A stretch of DNA of 64,000 bases from Haematococcus lacustris (GCA_030144725.1 JASKMD010000017.1:9757029-9821028); one strand, 5' to 3'. Shown: positions 23,104 to 33,236, counted from the stretch's first letter. The notes: generated by a model from the letters alone, not told the origin. Program-made: numbers and translations.

Positions 23104-25802
23104 GTGAAGGGTGAAGGGTGAAGGGTGAAGGGTGAAGGGTGAAGGGTGAAGGGTGAAGGGTGAAGGGTGAAGGGTGAAGGGTGAAGGGTGAAGGGTGAAG
23201 GGTGAAGGGTGAAGGGTGAAGGGTGAAGGGTGAAGGGTGAAGGGTGAAGGGTGAAGGGTGAAGGGTGAAGGGTGAAGGGTGAAGGGTGAAGGGTGAAGGG
23301 TGAAGGGTGAAGGGTGAAGGGTGAAGGGTGAAGGGTGAAGGGTGAAGGGTGAAGGGTGAAGGGTGAAGGGTGAAGGGTGAAGGGTAGGGGTAGGGGTAGG
23401 GGTCAGCCTACTCAACCCTACCCCTAACTTGGACCCTAACCTTAACCCTGCCTTCCCTGCTACAGGGCACCAGGGGAGCGTCCCACACAGCAGCAGTGCA
23501 CCAAGCTGTCCCAGGGGCTGGGGCTGCTCATGCATGAGCAGGGTTGGGGCAGCGACCAGGGGTTGGGTCAGGGGGTGCCGAGCTAGGGGGCTGGCGCTTG
23601 GGACAGCGAGTGCTGGCTGCTGCTGCCCAGTGTTGACTGAGTGCGGCCCAGCCCAGCTGCTCCTACTCAGCCCTGCATCACCTAGGGCCCTGCAACATCC
23701 TGTCCCCTGCACCGCATGGCCCCTGCCCCTGGCCCCTAGACCCCCTGCCCCCTGCCCCTGGCCCCTGCCCCCTTGCCATCCTCCCTCCCCGACTCGCTGA
23801 CCCTTGGACACGCTGCCTCTTCATCACCTGGCTCAGCTGCTGGACCTGGGCCAAGGGGAGGGCCAGCAGCGCCACCAGGCAGCCAGTGACCAGCAGGGAG
23901 GGCTGGCCACCCAGGCCTCCACCCAGCCCCACCATGACCTGAGCAGGCAGTGGCAGGCAGCAGCAGCTCGGCTTGAACCACACAGGCCCCCTTGACCTCG
24001 AGTCAGCAGGCATCCACCCCAGGAGCCCTGGTCAGCCTGTACCCCTCTGCCTGTCCTGCAAGACACTCTGCCGCCCCGCCTCACTGCCTGCCCGCTTCCC
24101 CTCAAGGCCAACTGCCGAAGCCCAGCCAGACGGCACCCTGACCCCCAGCAACCCCCTTCCACCCTGTGGACCCAGCACCTTCCCCACACCGCCCTGGCTG
24201 CCACCTCCCCTAACCCTGCACCAGCCCACCTACCTTCACTCCCCACCCCACCCCCTACTGGCCCCCACCCCCCCGCCCACCTTCTCCCCTCCACCGCACC
24301 CCCTGCCACCCCAACCCCCACCCTGCCCCTTGCATCCCCTTCCAACCACCAGGCCCACACACCTGACGCAGCGCCTGGCTGCACAAGAGGTGCAGGACAG
24401 CGGGCAGCAGCAGCAGCGGGGTGTAGGCCGCAGCCGCAACCAGGGTGCTGCCGCCAGGGCCCAGGGCCAGGGCGCCCAGGGCGTGCAGGGAGGGGGCTGA
24501 GGGGTGGGCGCCAGCCAGCCGGGCTAGCAGGAGGCTGGTGTAGCCCTGCAGGGAGGGTGGGCAGCGGGGGGAAGGGGGGCCAGCAGTCAGGAGAGGGGTT
24601 AGGGGGAGTGAAAGGGAGGTGGGGGTGAGGAGGGGGAAGGAGGGGGAAAGGAGGGGGAGAAGGGGGGAGGGTCGTAAGCTGCTGCTGCTGCTGCTGCTTG
24701 ACACATGACCAGGTATCACCACCAGCGAGTAGCGCGGTGGGCAGGGTGTGGTGAGGGACCTGGAGATGCTGCCAGACCCCAAACACCCCCTTGCTGTCCC
24801 TGCTTGGAGGAGGGGCGCTTGGGTAATTAGTGTTCGACTGCAATGAAGGCTCAAGGTTGAGAGCCAAGGTGCTGTCCCTGCTTGCTTAAAGAGTGGGTCA
24901 CACATCTGGTCACACATTGAGTCACACAATGTAATTACAGGGTGTTGAGCTGCGAGACTCCTCCGGCAACCCCAGCTGCACCTCAGCCCTTGATCCTGGC
25001 TGCACTGCTCCTTGCCCACCCACCAGCCCACCCACCTCCTCCCTGGCCCCCACCCACCCCCCTGCCCACCCACCGCTGCTGTGCCAAACAGAGCTAGGCA
25101 GGCAAAGGCAGGCAGCCAGCCTAGTGCCTGGAAGGCTGAGGGCAGGCCCAGCAGGCCCGCCCCCATGCTGCCGCTGCCGGCACACACCAGCCACAAGGTT
25201 CCACACCAGCCCAAACCACTGCCTGCACACAGCCAAAGAGGCAGCTGGGGCAGGGGCAGGGGCAGGGGCAGGGGCAGGGGCAGGAGCAGGGGCAGGGGCA
25301 GGGGCAGGGGCAGGGGCAGGGGCAGGGGCAGGGGCAGGGGCAGGGGCAGGGGCAGGGGCAGGGGCAGGGGCAGGGGCAGGGGCAGGGGCAGGGGCAGGGG
25401 CAGGGGCAGGGGCAGGGGCAGGGGCAGGGGCAGGGGCAGGGGAAGCAGGGCTCAGCACTCCGCGGCAGCCCTCCTTTCCCTGCACAGCTGAGCCCTCCCA
25501 TTGACCCCTTCCTTGCTGCCGACTGATGTCAATGCACCGGCTCATGTCCCTTTCACCACCTCCCTATGATGTGCCTGCTCCTTTGCAGGCATGAACGGGT
25601 GGCTTGCAGGTGGGGTTCACAGCACCGGATCATGACCCCCGCACCCGCACCGCACGGCCGTATCTGTCTCGGTCGATGCTATTTTTGCTGTACCCTGCAG
25701 CACTGGTAGAAACGCACCTCGCGCCGCAGCCATCGCGGCCTGCTGCTCTCGCTTTTCCCTCTTTACCCGACGCTTGTACGCGGTCAACTGGGCATACGAC
25801 AT
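18990..25802 (-). CDS. Amino acid permease, AAAP/SLC38-like, multi-exon
   Basis: A membrane transporter of the Aa_trans family, which moves neutral or cationic amino acids with Na+ or H+. Exons supported by frame and splice sites (transcript order): 25173-25074 (GSMGAGLLGLPSAFQALGW, the first-helix motif), 24545-24363, 23938-23828, about 23046-22885 (appears to use a GC donor, AG then GCAAGG), about 22555-22425, 21404-21260 (YATLGGHLAAAQP), 21039-20143, 19640-19572 (LATSILVLGAWGL) and 19169-18990 (the last two helices; ends TYVALQHQG then TGA). A basic first exon, 25802-25718 (MSYAQLTAYKRRVKREKREQ), is likely but its link is unproven. The 299-codon exon encodes a large hydrophilic loop with about 32 Gly-Ala repeats. 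One or two exons between 20143 and 19640 are probably unrecognised. Part of the gene is duplicated at 32897-33132. Confidence 0.75.
19736..19757. repeat. Telomere-like CCCTAACC motifs
   Basis: Two CCCTAACCC-type words (taaccctaacccaccctaac) sit at the edge of a G-rich tract (19680-19735), inside an intron of the permease. They resemble plant/algal telomere units but are too few to call an interstitial telomere. Confidence 0.5.
20326..20517 (-). repeat. (CCCCTG)32 hexanucleotide array coding for Gly-Ala
   Basis: About 32 units, open in the permease frame on the minus strand as (Gly-Ala)n within the 897-bp exon 20143-21039. The exon is a multiple of three with consistent flanking frame, so this array appears to be translated, unlike most repeats in the window. 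Confidence 0.9.
23067..23400. repeat. Heptanucleotide (GGTGAAG) array with related flanks
   Basis: A short GGTGAG run changes into about 41 units of GGTGAAG (to about 23384) and then into GGTAGG units. It lies in a permease intron. Downstream (23415-23445) are CCCTAAC/CCTTAACCC words, so the unit may be a drifted relative of a telomere-like heptamer. Confidence 0.9.
24807..24869 (+). mobile_element. Fanzor-element 3' tail only, 63 bp, with 15-bp TSD
   Basis: The last ~45 bp of the conserved tail (TGTTCGACTGCAATGAAGGC to GAGAGCCAAGG), preceded by 17 bp of unmatched filler. It is flanked by TGCTGTCCCTGCTTG at 24792-24806 and 24870-24884. This is the shortest copy and the clearest example of extreme 5' truncation. 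It lies in a permease intron. Confidence 0.75.
25237..25441. repeat. (GGGGCA)34 hexanucleotide array
   Basis: About 34 units with one GGAGCA variant, just upstream (in gene terms) of the first membrane exon of the permease. Open frames on both strands through it are repeat artefacts. Confidence 0.92.
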
Positions 25803-25829
25803 GGTGCTGCCCGATCTCACCATTCCCTC

Positions 25830-26789
25830 AAACTACAGCGTACAAAGGACAGCGTGCAAGCGCCAGTCTGACGTGTCGGTGTCGGCCTTGGCACGGAGAA
25901 AACCCCAAGGAGGCTTTGCGCACGCGACCGCTGGCGCCGAGTGAAAACCAGGACTATCTTCTCGCGCCATGCAAATTCAGTTTTTGTTTATATTGGTAGC
26001 CGATGATGGCAGTTGCACAACCTTTATCGGGCTCTGGCCCCAATGGCTAAGGACTGCTCTCAGACTCGTTCGACCTTTCTTTCATGTGTGCATCATGTGC
26101 CATAGTGCTGAACGAAATACTCCGCAACTGCACAGTGGGCGGCAAAGTAGCAAAGCGGCTGAAAGCTTCAGCAGATTCCTCTCATGCGGCTGGCGGCATG
26201 CTATCGCGACGCCACAGCATGACAATGTACATATAAAAAATATAAGGGGGCAAGATGGAAATGTGCTCGGAATGGCCTGCAAACGCGCGCACAGCCTCCT
26301 CTAATCAGAGCCACCAACCACACAAGGAGAAAGTCGAGCGCAACTCACTGTGCGGTGAGATCGAAAGTCGTTCTGGGATTTAAAGGCCTTAAATTCGAGA
26401 TGAGTAGTGGGTCTGGTAATGTAGACGCCAGCGCGTCCACTCGCGCTGTATCGTTTTGGTGTGGCCGGCCCGTCAACCGACAGCCAAGTCAAACAAAGAC
26501 CCTCATCGCCTGCGGAGTACAGCCCCGGCCTCAATGCCTGGCGTTAGCGGCTGCTCTCCAGCTGTTCCCTTCGCTCGCACTGGCGGTGGTCCATCAATTT
26601 GAACTGACAGCCGCAGTCCAGGCCAGGACTGGGCTGCAGCTGATGGATGCGGCGCATGGCCGTGGCGTGCGTGGCGTGCACGTCAACCTTGCGCACAGCC
26701 TATACGGTAAAACATAGCTTCAGCGCGAGGGAACCTCACGTGCCCATTGCACCTGATGGCAGGTGTCTAGCCCCAAAAATTAGCCAGGC
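25830..26789. other. Intergenic upstream of permease
   Basis: Contains a short AT-rich patch (acatataaaaaatataaggg, 26229-26248), possibly promoter-like. A plus-strand frame of 120 codons (26355-26717) is open but shows no recognisable domain; it might be a first exon of an unknown gene. Confidence 0.4.
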
Positions 26790-27488
26790 TAGCAGAAGGG
26801 GCAGCAGTAGCAGGGGCAGCAGCAGCAGGGGCAGCAGCAGCAGGGGCAGCAACAGGGGCAGCGGCAGCAGCAGCAGCGGCAGCAGCAGCAGCGGCAGAAC
26901 CGGCAGCAGCAGCAGCGGCAGCAGCGGCAGCAGCGGCAGCAGCAGCGGCAGCAGAAGGGGGAGGGGCAGCAGCAGCAGGGGCAGCAGCTGCATGGACAGC
27001 AGCGGCGGCAGCGCCGGCAGCAGCAGCAGCAGCGGCAGCAGCAGGGGCAGGGGCAGCAGGGGCTGGGGCAGCAGCAGCAGCAGCAAGAGCAGCAGCAGCA
27101 GGGGCAGCAGCAGCTGCATCATCAGGGGCATGGGCAGCAGCAGTAGGGGCAGCAGCAGCATGGGCAGCAGCTGCAGGGGCAGCAGCGGCAGCAGCAGCAG
27201 GGGCAGCTGCAGTAGCAGCAGCAGCAGGGGCAGGGGCAGCAGCGGCAGCAGTGGCAGCAGCGGCAGCGGCATAAGCGGCAGCGGCGGTGGCAGCAGCAGC
27301 AGGGGCAGCAGCAGCGGCACCATCACCAGCAGCAACAGGGGCACCAGTAGCAGGGGCAGCAGCAGCAGCAGGGGCAGCAGCAGCAAGGGCAGCAGCAGCA
27401 GGGGCAGCAGCAACAGGGGCAGCTGGGGCAGCAGTGGCAGCAGCGGCAGCAGGGGCAGGGGCAGCGGTAGTGGCAGCAACTTTATCAT
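26790..27488. repeat. CAG/GGGGCA-type interrupted minisatellite
   Basis: About 700 bp built from GCAGCAGCAGGGGCA-like units with GGC and AGG variants. It is open in several frames on both strands (Ser/Gly-rich, Ala/Pro-rich, Leu/Pro-rich). With no start context, splice sites or domain in any of them, I treat it as a repeat and not as coding sequence. Confidence 0.85.
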
Positions 27489-27499
27489 CTAAAGCAGGA

Positions 27500-28620
27500 G
27501 GCAACAGCTTGAGCATGCAACTGGGTGTGGCAGCAGGCTGGAAGTGGAGGGAGTTCCATTAGGGTGTTGATGGCACACTTGAAGGCCAGCGGTGCATACA
27601 CCAGCCATCACATGTCCACATGCTGGTGGTTTATACTTTGCAATGGGTGCACAGGGATTGTGCGATGGTACACATTTCATGCTTTAGCTGAGTACTGCAA
27701 GCGATGAACAGCCAGCTGAGGATCAGCAAGCACGACAACGGGGACATGACTGGCTCTACATGAGGGCTGTAGGATTCACCAGCAGTCCCACACTATGTAA
27801 CAAACAGCAACTTGGTGAAACGACATTCCACTTGAGCAATGTCAGATGTTCTTTAAGGTCGTTGTGGCCAGTGTTTAGTAAGGCATAGCAATCTTGCATA
27901 TCAGGTAATCACGGGCCACACTGTCAACATGAGCATGACCTGAGCAGAATCCAATTGACCTAACACATGACCTTCCCTGGTGGCAGGATACCACCAGGCC
28001 ACCCCGGCCTGATTTAGTTTAACTCCTGGTTTAATTCCTAAACCAGGAGGTTAACTCAGAATTAAACTAGCTTAAATGTGTCGTCGTTCACCGAGCAGTT
28101 TAGGCAGTTAAACGCCTAAACTAGTCGTTTAAACTCATGTACCCCTGGTGTAGGGTAACACATGACCTTCCCTGGTGGCAGGATACCACGGACATGCCGT
28201 GAGGCTTCTCTCCACCCTGCTTGATGGCGAGGGCGTAGTCTTTACTTCTTTCTTGACACATGACCTGACGTTGCCAACCCAGGAACGTGCATAGTTTTGT
28301 TTGGTTGCACGCGGGCTTGCTTGACCGGCTGACTATCCAGTTCATTGTTAAAGAAATGTGGAGGCCGCACATACATATATTGCCTGCTGCCCGTCCGATG
28401 TGGGACGGGCCCACTGCCCTTGTGACACAAATATCGCAAACAAACTCCTTCCCCTCCTTCATGCACACCCAACGTCACATGGCGCCCTCTCGCTCTAACA
28501 TATTCACCACATGCAACAAAAATAGGTCCACTCAAAATCTCCCTCACGGGCATGGAAGGGGCGTCGCCCTCACCCTCACCCAGCTTCTCTCATCGCATCC
28601 GCTCAGATTGCGTAGCAAGG
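27500..28620. other. Intergenic with a palindrome-rich insertion
   Basis: A direct repeat of about 31 bp (acacatgaccttccctggtg and following) at 27964-27994 and 28160-28190 brackets a segment with two hairpins: AACTCCTGGTTTA/TAAACCAGGAGGTT near 28020-28055 and GTTTAGGC/GCCTAAAC near 28099-28122. This looks like a small fold-back element. The remainder has no recognised gene. Confidence 0.5.
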
Positions 28621-28631
28621 CGCATGCTGAC

Positions 28632-28780
28632 AGTGGTAGGCGACCATGACCATGTGTATGCCATGTATAGGCCATGAGCATGCCATGTGATGGGAACACC
28701 ACACAGAAAGAACACTGTTTTGTAGTGGTCCACAATTAGTGTGTTCGACTGCAATGAAAGCTCGAGGTTGAGAGCTAAGG
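28632..28780 (+). mobile_element. Fanzor-element 3' tail only, 149 bp, with 7-bp TSD
   Basis: Matches the conserved tail from GTGGTAGGCGACCATGACC to GAGAGCTAAGG without any of the ORF. It is flanked by TGCTGAC at 28625-28631 and 28781-28787. Confidence 0.8.
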
Positions 28781-28960
28781 TGCTGACGACCGATCCAGCC
28801 CCAGTTACTGCAGCTGTATCTTCATGAGACCAGGCCGGGCCAGACCCCTACTCCCCAGTTCCGTAAACCCTAGCCACCCTAGCCAGGGGAGCACCGCACG
28901 CCCCTAACCCCACTGACTACAGGTGACCAGCGCCTTGCCCTGGCTGCCTGACTCTCTCCC

Positions 28961-30009
28961 CTAAGTCAGCTCCTTCACGATGTGTGAGTGCAGGTGCAAC
29001 TTGGGTGTGTGAGCCCAGCCTGGGGCAATGCTACCAGGCACGCCTGACCCCCAGCTGCTGCTGCTCCTGCTGCCGGTGCTCACCTTACCCCCCAACACCA
29101 CCTCCCCCGCTTCTATACAGCTGCTGCCGCTGCTGCTGCCATCACATCTGCTGCTCCCACTCAGGCTGCTGCTTAAGCTGCAACCACCGCCAGCCGAGAG
29201 GTTGGCTGGCTGCCCCTGGCCCCTCCCCCTCCCTTTCCCACGCCTACCCCACAAAGTGCACAGCCAGGTCAGGCCCCGCCTGCGCAGCCCCTGCCTGCGC
29301 ACCCCGCCAATCGTGGAGGTTGCAGTACGGCTGGACTCCACAGCACTGTGACAGGCAGAATCACTTTTGGCACCCCTGCCGCCACCTGGGCCCAGCCGCC
29401 CTACATGAGGGCCCCCCTGCCGCCCTTGCACAGCTAGCTGCTGCTGCATGCTCGGACCACCATGCGAACCGAAGCGGTTGCCCTCAGGGAAGGACAGCCA
29501 CGGCAGGGGCGGCCGGTCCACAAAGCGCCCGGCCTGGCTGCGCACTAGGCGGGGGCCCAGCAGCCACGATGCCGCAGCCCCCCCCAGCAACCCCCCCAGG
29601 TGCCCCCTGCAGAGGGCGGCAGGCGGCAGCAGCAGCAGTGACCAGGTTTAGGGTGGTAGCCAGCCAGCTCCATAACCTCCTGACCATACAGCTGCATAGG
29701 AGGCTAACCGGCAAATCACACAGGCCCTCCCCTCCCCTCCTCCCTCCTTCCCTCCCTTCCTCCCCTTCCCTCCCTTCCCTCCTGCCCACTTCGCTCCCCT
29801 CCCCTCCCCCCCCTCCTGCCCCCCACCCCCAAGCCCCACCCCCACCCCTACCAATTATCCAGGTTCTTGACCAGCAGCGAGAACACCAGGTTGATGGCCA
29901 TGGTGGTAGCCAGGCTGCGCAGCATACTGTCGCTGTGCCCCTGCAGGACCGGCTTGTGCCGCCAGTAGAACATGGCCAGCGCTGCGCCCAGACCAAAAAT
30001 AGCACCTGG

Positions 30010-30042
<33 letters not shown>

Positions 30043-31659
30043 TAGCAGCAGCAGCAGCGGCGGTGGTGGCATCAGCATCAGAACAGCAGTAGCAGCTCAG
30101 CCAACCACATGTGAGGTGCAGCCCCAGGAAAGAGAGGAAGAATACTACGCCATTGATCACCGGCTTGCAGGAAGGGAGGAGCTTCCGACACAGCCCAATG
30201 TCAGCCCAGACCAGAGATGGCGGCAGGAAGGACGCAGGCAGCCTGATGCGGCTGTGAGCGTGGGACTCAGCCAGCAGGCCGGCTTGCTAGTCGGATGAGC
30301 TGGTAGGGACAGCAAGCCAGCAGATACACCAAGCCAGCCAGCTGGGCGCTCGGCAGGTGGGCTATCTGGCAAGTTGGCCTGCCGGCCGTCATGCTGTGCT
30401 GTGGCAGGCCCTGAGCCTGGACCTGACCAAAGCCGTCAGTTGCCCCTGATGCGCACCTGATGCCCCTAGGGAGGGGGCGGAGGTCAGGGCATAGCTGGCC
30501 AGCGTGCCAGTGAAAGCAGAGGTGAGGTAGAGCACGCTGAAGCGCTGGCTGCCCGCCACCAGCTCCACGTGAGGGCAAAAGCTGTTCAGTGCGTAGCTGT
30601 TGACCTGCGATGCCCATGCGATGCCGTTGACGGTGATGGTGTTCAGGCACACACCTTGGAATAAAATCTCATGTAACACACAACACGTATGCTATGACGA
30701 ACATGGCTGGCATGCTTGCAATTCGATGCTAGCATGGCATGGCTGGCATGCAGGCATGACCCCTGCTAGCTGGGTTGTGCAGCGCTGGACGGGCAAGACT
30801 GGCTGGCTGGACCATTGCTGTGAGACGCGCTTTCTGCTCGCCAGCTGCCAGCTGGCTTGGCAGGTCTGACCGTCACAGCCAGAGGATGCGGCCCCCATGA
30901 CCATGAGGGTGCAGGGGCAGGCAGGGGGGCTGGCAGCACCTCACCACCAGGTGGAGCAAGCTAGAGTGCAGGAAGGCAGGTGTGATGAGGCGCCACAGTT
31001 GGCCTGATGCAATCAGGCTGTTCACCTGCCAACAGGCACAGGGCCAGGGTGAGGACTGAACTGGGCAGTGGGGAGGGGTCCAGGGTGCTGGCAAAGGAAG
31101 GGAAAGAGGGGAGGGGCCCTTGGGTACGGGACAGGGGGGAGGGAAAGGGGGGAGGGCTGGGCAAGGTGTACCTTTGCACCCCACAGAGTGAGGGACAGGG
31201 CAGAGTCCTGCGACAACAGCTGCAAGGCGTAGCACAGGGCGTTGATGACCATTATTATGTCGGTGGCTCGTCTCTTCTCATGCCCAAAGTCTGTGAAGGA
31301 CTGGGTGCGCCCATGGGCAGGCCTGCACAGCGCTAGGCAAGCACTACACAATCAAGGTTGTGGAGCAAAATCCTGACAGGTTGCCGTTGCCTGTGCAAGG
31401 CTGTCATGTCATTGGCTACGTTCTCAAATAATGTTTTGTGCGGATGTGCGGCGACGCGCCAAGGGATGAGCTAAGGGACTCACCCTGTGTCGTCCGCATT
31501 CAAGTGCACGGTGGACGCTACTGCTGCAAGCGCTGTGCAGCTGCCTCCAGCACACAGCGCACCCCATCCAGCCTGCCTCACCCTCAGAGCCTTCCCCGGA
31601 CGCAAGTGCCAAGCTCGCCGGGCTAGACGGTCGAACTCGGCAGATAGGTGCGAGGCCAT
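28961..31659 (-). CDS. Rhomboid-family intramembrane serine protease (6 exons)
   Basis: Exons in transcript order: 31659-31484, 31322-31172, 31025-30945, 30604-30457, 30005-29852, 29606-28961; total 1,356 nt, 451 residues plus stop, with all phases closing. Rhomboids cleave transmembrane helices of membrane proteins. Family marks: GQLWRLITPAFLHSSLLHLV (the WR-x-x-T-x-x-F-x-H region), VNSYALNSFCPHVE, catalytic Ser185 in LGASGAIFG (the motif is split by an intron after the Ser codon) and catalytic His239 in WGHLGGLLGGAA. The set VNSYALNS and PSLGASGAIFG resembles plant and plastid-type rhomboids, so an organelle location is possible but not shown. After the last helix the frame continues about 190 residues as a Ser/Arg/Gly-rich tail that may contain an unrecognised intron or earlier end. 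The first three exons and the 5' flank are duplicated, inverted, at 47223-49163. Confidence 0.9.
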
Positions 31660-31865
31660 GCTGCCGCCCAACTGGGCCCACGGTGCTTTGCCTTCTTAGC
31701 TAGTCTGGCTTGTACTTAATGTACATGGATTGTAAAAGCTTGTAAATTTTTTTGTTTTTTTTATGAGAGAGATTACAGGATTAAGAGTAGGGTGCGGTTC
31801 CTCCGCTTAATGTAGTAGATAATGGTGTCGCGGGTCGTTTAGGCGGTTGTAACAGGCGAGGCCGA

Positions 31866-31934
31866 GGCCCTGGCGCGGGGCAGCTCGAGACCGAAGCCAG
31901 CGGTCACGGAGCGTAGCGACCCCGCGCCAGGGCC
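31866..31934. repeat. 15-bp hairpin in the rhomboid 5' flank
   Basis: GGCCCTGGCGCGGGG (31866-31880) and its exact reverse complement (31920-31934) are separated by 39 bp. The structure is kept in the right arm of the inverted duplication. Next to it are repeated taaaagctt and gcctgaatgtgaa words (31965-32055), so this may be a terminus of a mobile element. Confidence 0.6.
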
Positions 31935-32289
31935 GAGACCGAGCCTTTTGGACGTGGATTGTAAAAGCTTATGAAGCCTGAATGATGATGTAAAAGCTTA
32001 TGAAGCCTGAATGTGAACCCTGAATGTGCCTGAATGTGAAGCCTGAATGTGAACGGCGAGTTACACTGACTGTGTGAGACTGCTGGTTTAAATCCTAGGA
32101 AAATTGCGTTGTGAGTACACTTCAACATGTTCACTGGCGAGTTATGGGACCCAGGCCAAGCCGTCATTGATACAATGGCGCTCGAGGAGCAGGCGCAAGC
32201 ACCCGGCTCCGAGGCGGGCACTTCTTCTGGGTTGAGGTGAGGTCTAGGCTAGGCAGTAGCCCTTGGTTAGCTGATACTTGCCCTAACAC

Positions 32290-32640
32290 GTTCGCGCAAT
32301 GTGTATGACAACGGCTGCAGACCTTCGAAGGCGAGCTTGCAGCAAACAATGTTCAGCGAAGTGAAACATTCCCACAACACCAGGAGCTCGTTGCGCTTTA
32401 CCAAAGCCATTGGGTAAGCATTTGCTTGGTGAACATGTCCTGCATGACATGCCACTTACATTTCTTTCGCCTTGCACCGCAGGCCGGGTGACCGGGACTT
32501 GTTAGCAGCGCTGAACATTCGCCGCTGTGCATTCCGCATCAGGTACGCCGCGCTACACCTAGTTCATTAGGTGAACATGTCGTGAACATGTCGTGAACTT
32601 ACATTTGTTTCGCACCTCACCGCAGGCCGCACCCCTGAGC
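32290..32640 (+). pseudogene. Second Fanzor/TnpB-like remnant with two related introns
   Basis: If introns 32414-32482 and 32543-32625 are removed, the frame reads through FSEVKHSHNTRSSLRFTK, then GDRDLLAALNIRRCAFRI, and ends shortly after in a stop. DRDLLAALNI fits the TnpB/Fanzor RuvC-III signature D-R-D-x-x-A-A-x-N-I, but the sequence differs from the family at 1, 8174 and 50621, so this would be a second lineage. Only the C-terminal part is present. The same remnant lies in the right arm (about 47480-47800, minus). The call rests on a short motif. Confidence 0.4.
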
Positions 32641-32694
32641 GTACCAAGAAGTACGACACAAGCAAAAAAAACAATGAACCCCTAACAAAGGAGA

Positions 32695-32875
32695 TGTGTG
32701 TGGCGCAGGCACAGGCACTGGCACAGGCACACACACCAGAAGGCTGAGCTGAAGTGCGCAGTAGGCACACTGTCGGTAGCCTAGGTACAATGATGAGCTC
32801 GCAGCCAGGTTCGATTCCAACTCATGCTTTATTTTGGTGTAGCATGAGGGCTGTGGGGTTCAGGAGTTGTAAAAG
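32695..32875 (+). repeat. Dispersed repeat with B-box-like motif, copy 2
   Basis: About 160 bp shared with 18215-18380, containing GGTTCGATTCC at 32808-32818. Its inner end coincides with the end of the inverted-duplication arm (32852). Confidence 0.6.
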
Positions 32876-32896
32876 CTTGGATGTGCCTGATTGTCT

Positions 32897-33132
32897 TGCA
32901 AGACTCCTCCAGCAACCCCAGCTGCACCTCAGCCCTTGATCCTGGCTGCACTGCTCCTTGCCCACCCACCAGCCCACCCGCCTCCTCCCTGGCCCCCACT
33001 TACCCCCCTGCCCACCCACCGTTGCTGGCCCAAACAGAGCTAGGCTGGCAAAGGCAGGCAGCCAGCCTAGTGCCTGGGAGGCTGAGGGCAGGCCCAGCAG
33101 GCCCGCCCCCATGTTGCCGCTGCCGGCACACA
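32897..33132 (-). pseudogene. Captured fragment of the amino acid permease gene
   Basis: About 236 bp nearly identical to 24956-25187: the intron after the first membrane exon plus that exon, which here reads GSGNMGAGLLGLPSASQALG on the minus strand. It shows several substitutions (Ser to Asn, Phe to Ser, Thr-Ala to Pro-Ala) and ends at the exon's acceptor. It is sandwiched between the B-box repeat (to 32875) and another dispersed repeat (33133-33236, also at 55006-55135), so it was most likely carried here by mobile elements. Confidence 0.85.
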
Positions 33133-33236
33133 TAGGTTGACTCAGATGGAATTTGTTGTACTGAAGGAACAGTGAAAGCAATCTACATGCATCGCAGCGT
33201 CCACGTCTCAATGAGCGGATCTGCAAAACGGTTTTG
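33133..33236. repeat. Dispersed repeat (second copy at 55006-55135)
   Basis: The two copies share CTCAGATG, AATTTGTTGTAC, AGCAATCTACATGCATCGCA and CCACGTCTCAATGAGCGG, with a 25-bp length difference in the middle. On the minus strand a short frame CDACRLL is kept in both. The family is not recognised. Confidence 0.6.

Larger units (their letters stand above)
30927..32852 (+). repeat. Left arm of a large inverted duplication
   Basis: Nearly identical (a few small indels) to the reverse complement of 47223-49163. It runs from the third rhomboid intron, through rhomboid exons 3-1 and the 5' flank, to TTTATTTTGGTGTAGCATGAGG. The two arms are separated by about 14.4 kb. One 14-bp segment near 47657 in the right arm is missing here. 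Confidence 0.92.

Noticed and set aside
25012..25545. Arg-Gly, Ala-Gly, Pro-Ala and Cys-Pro repeat ORFs
   Set aside because: Frames of the GGGGCA array in the permease 5' region; it appears intronic.
26767..27516. Ala/Pro-rich, Leu/Pro-rich and Ser/Gly-rich ORFs of about 250-280 codons
   Set aside because: Same minisatellite read in different frames on both strands, no splice or start context, no domain.
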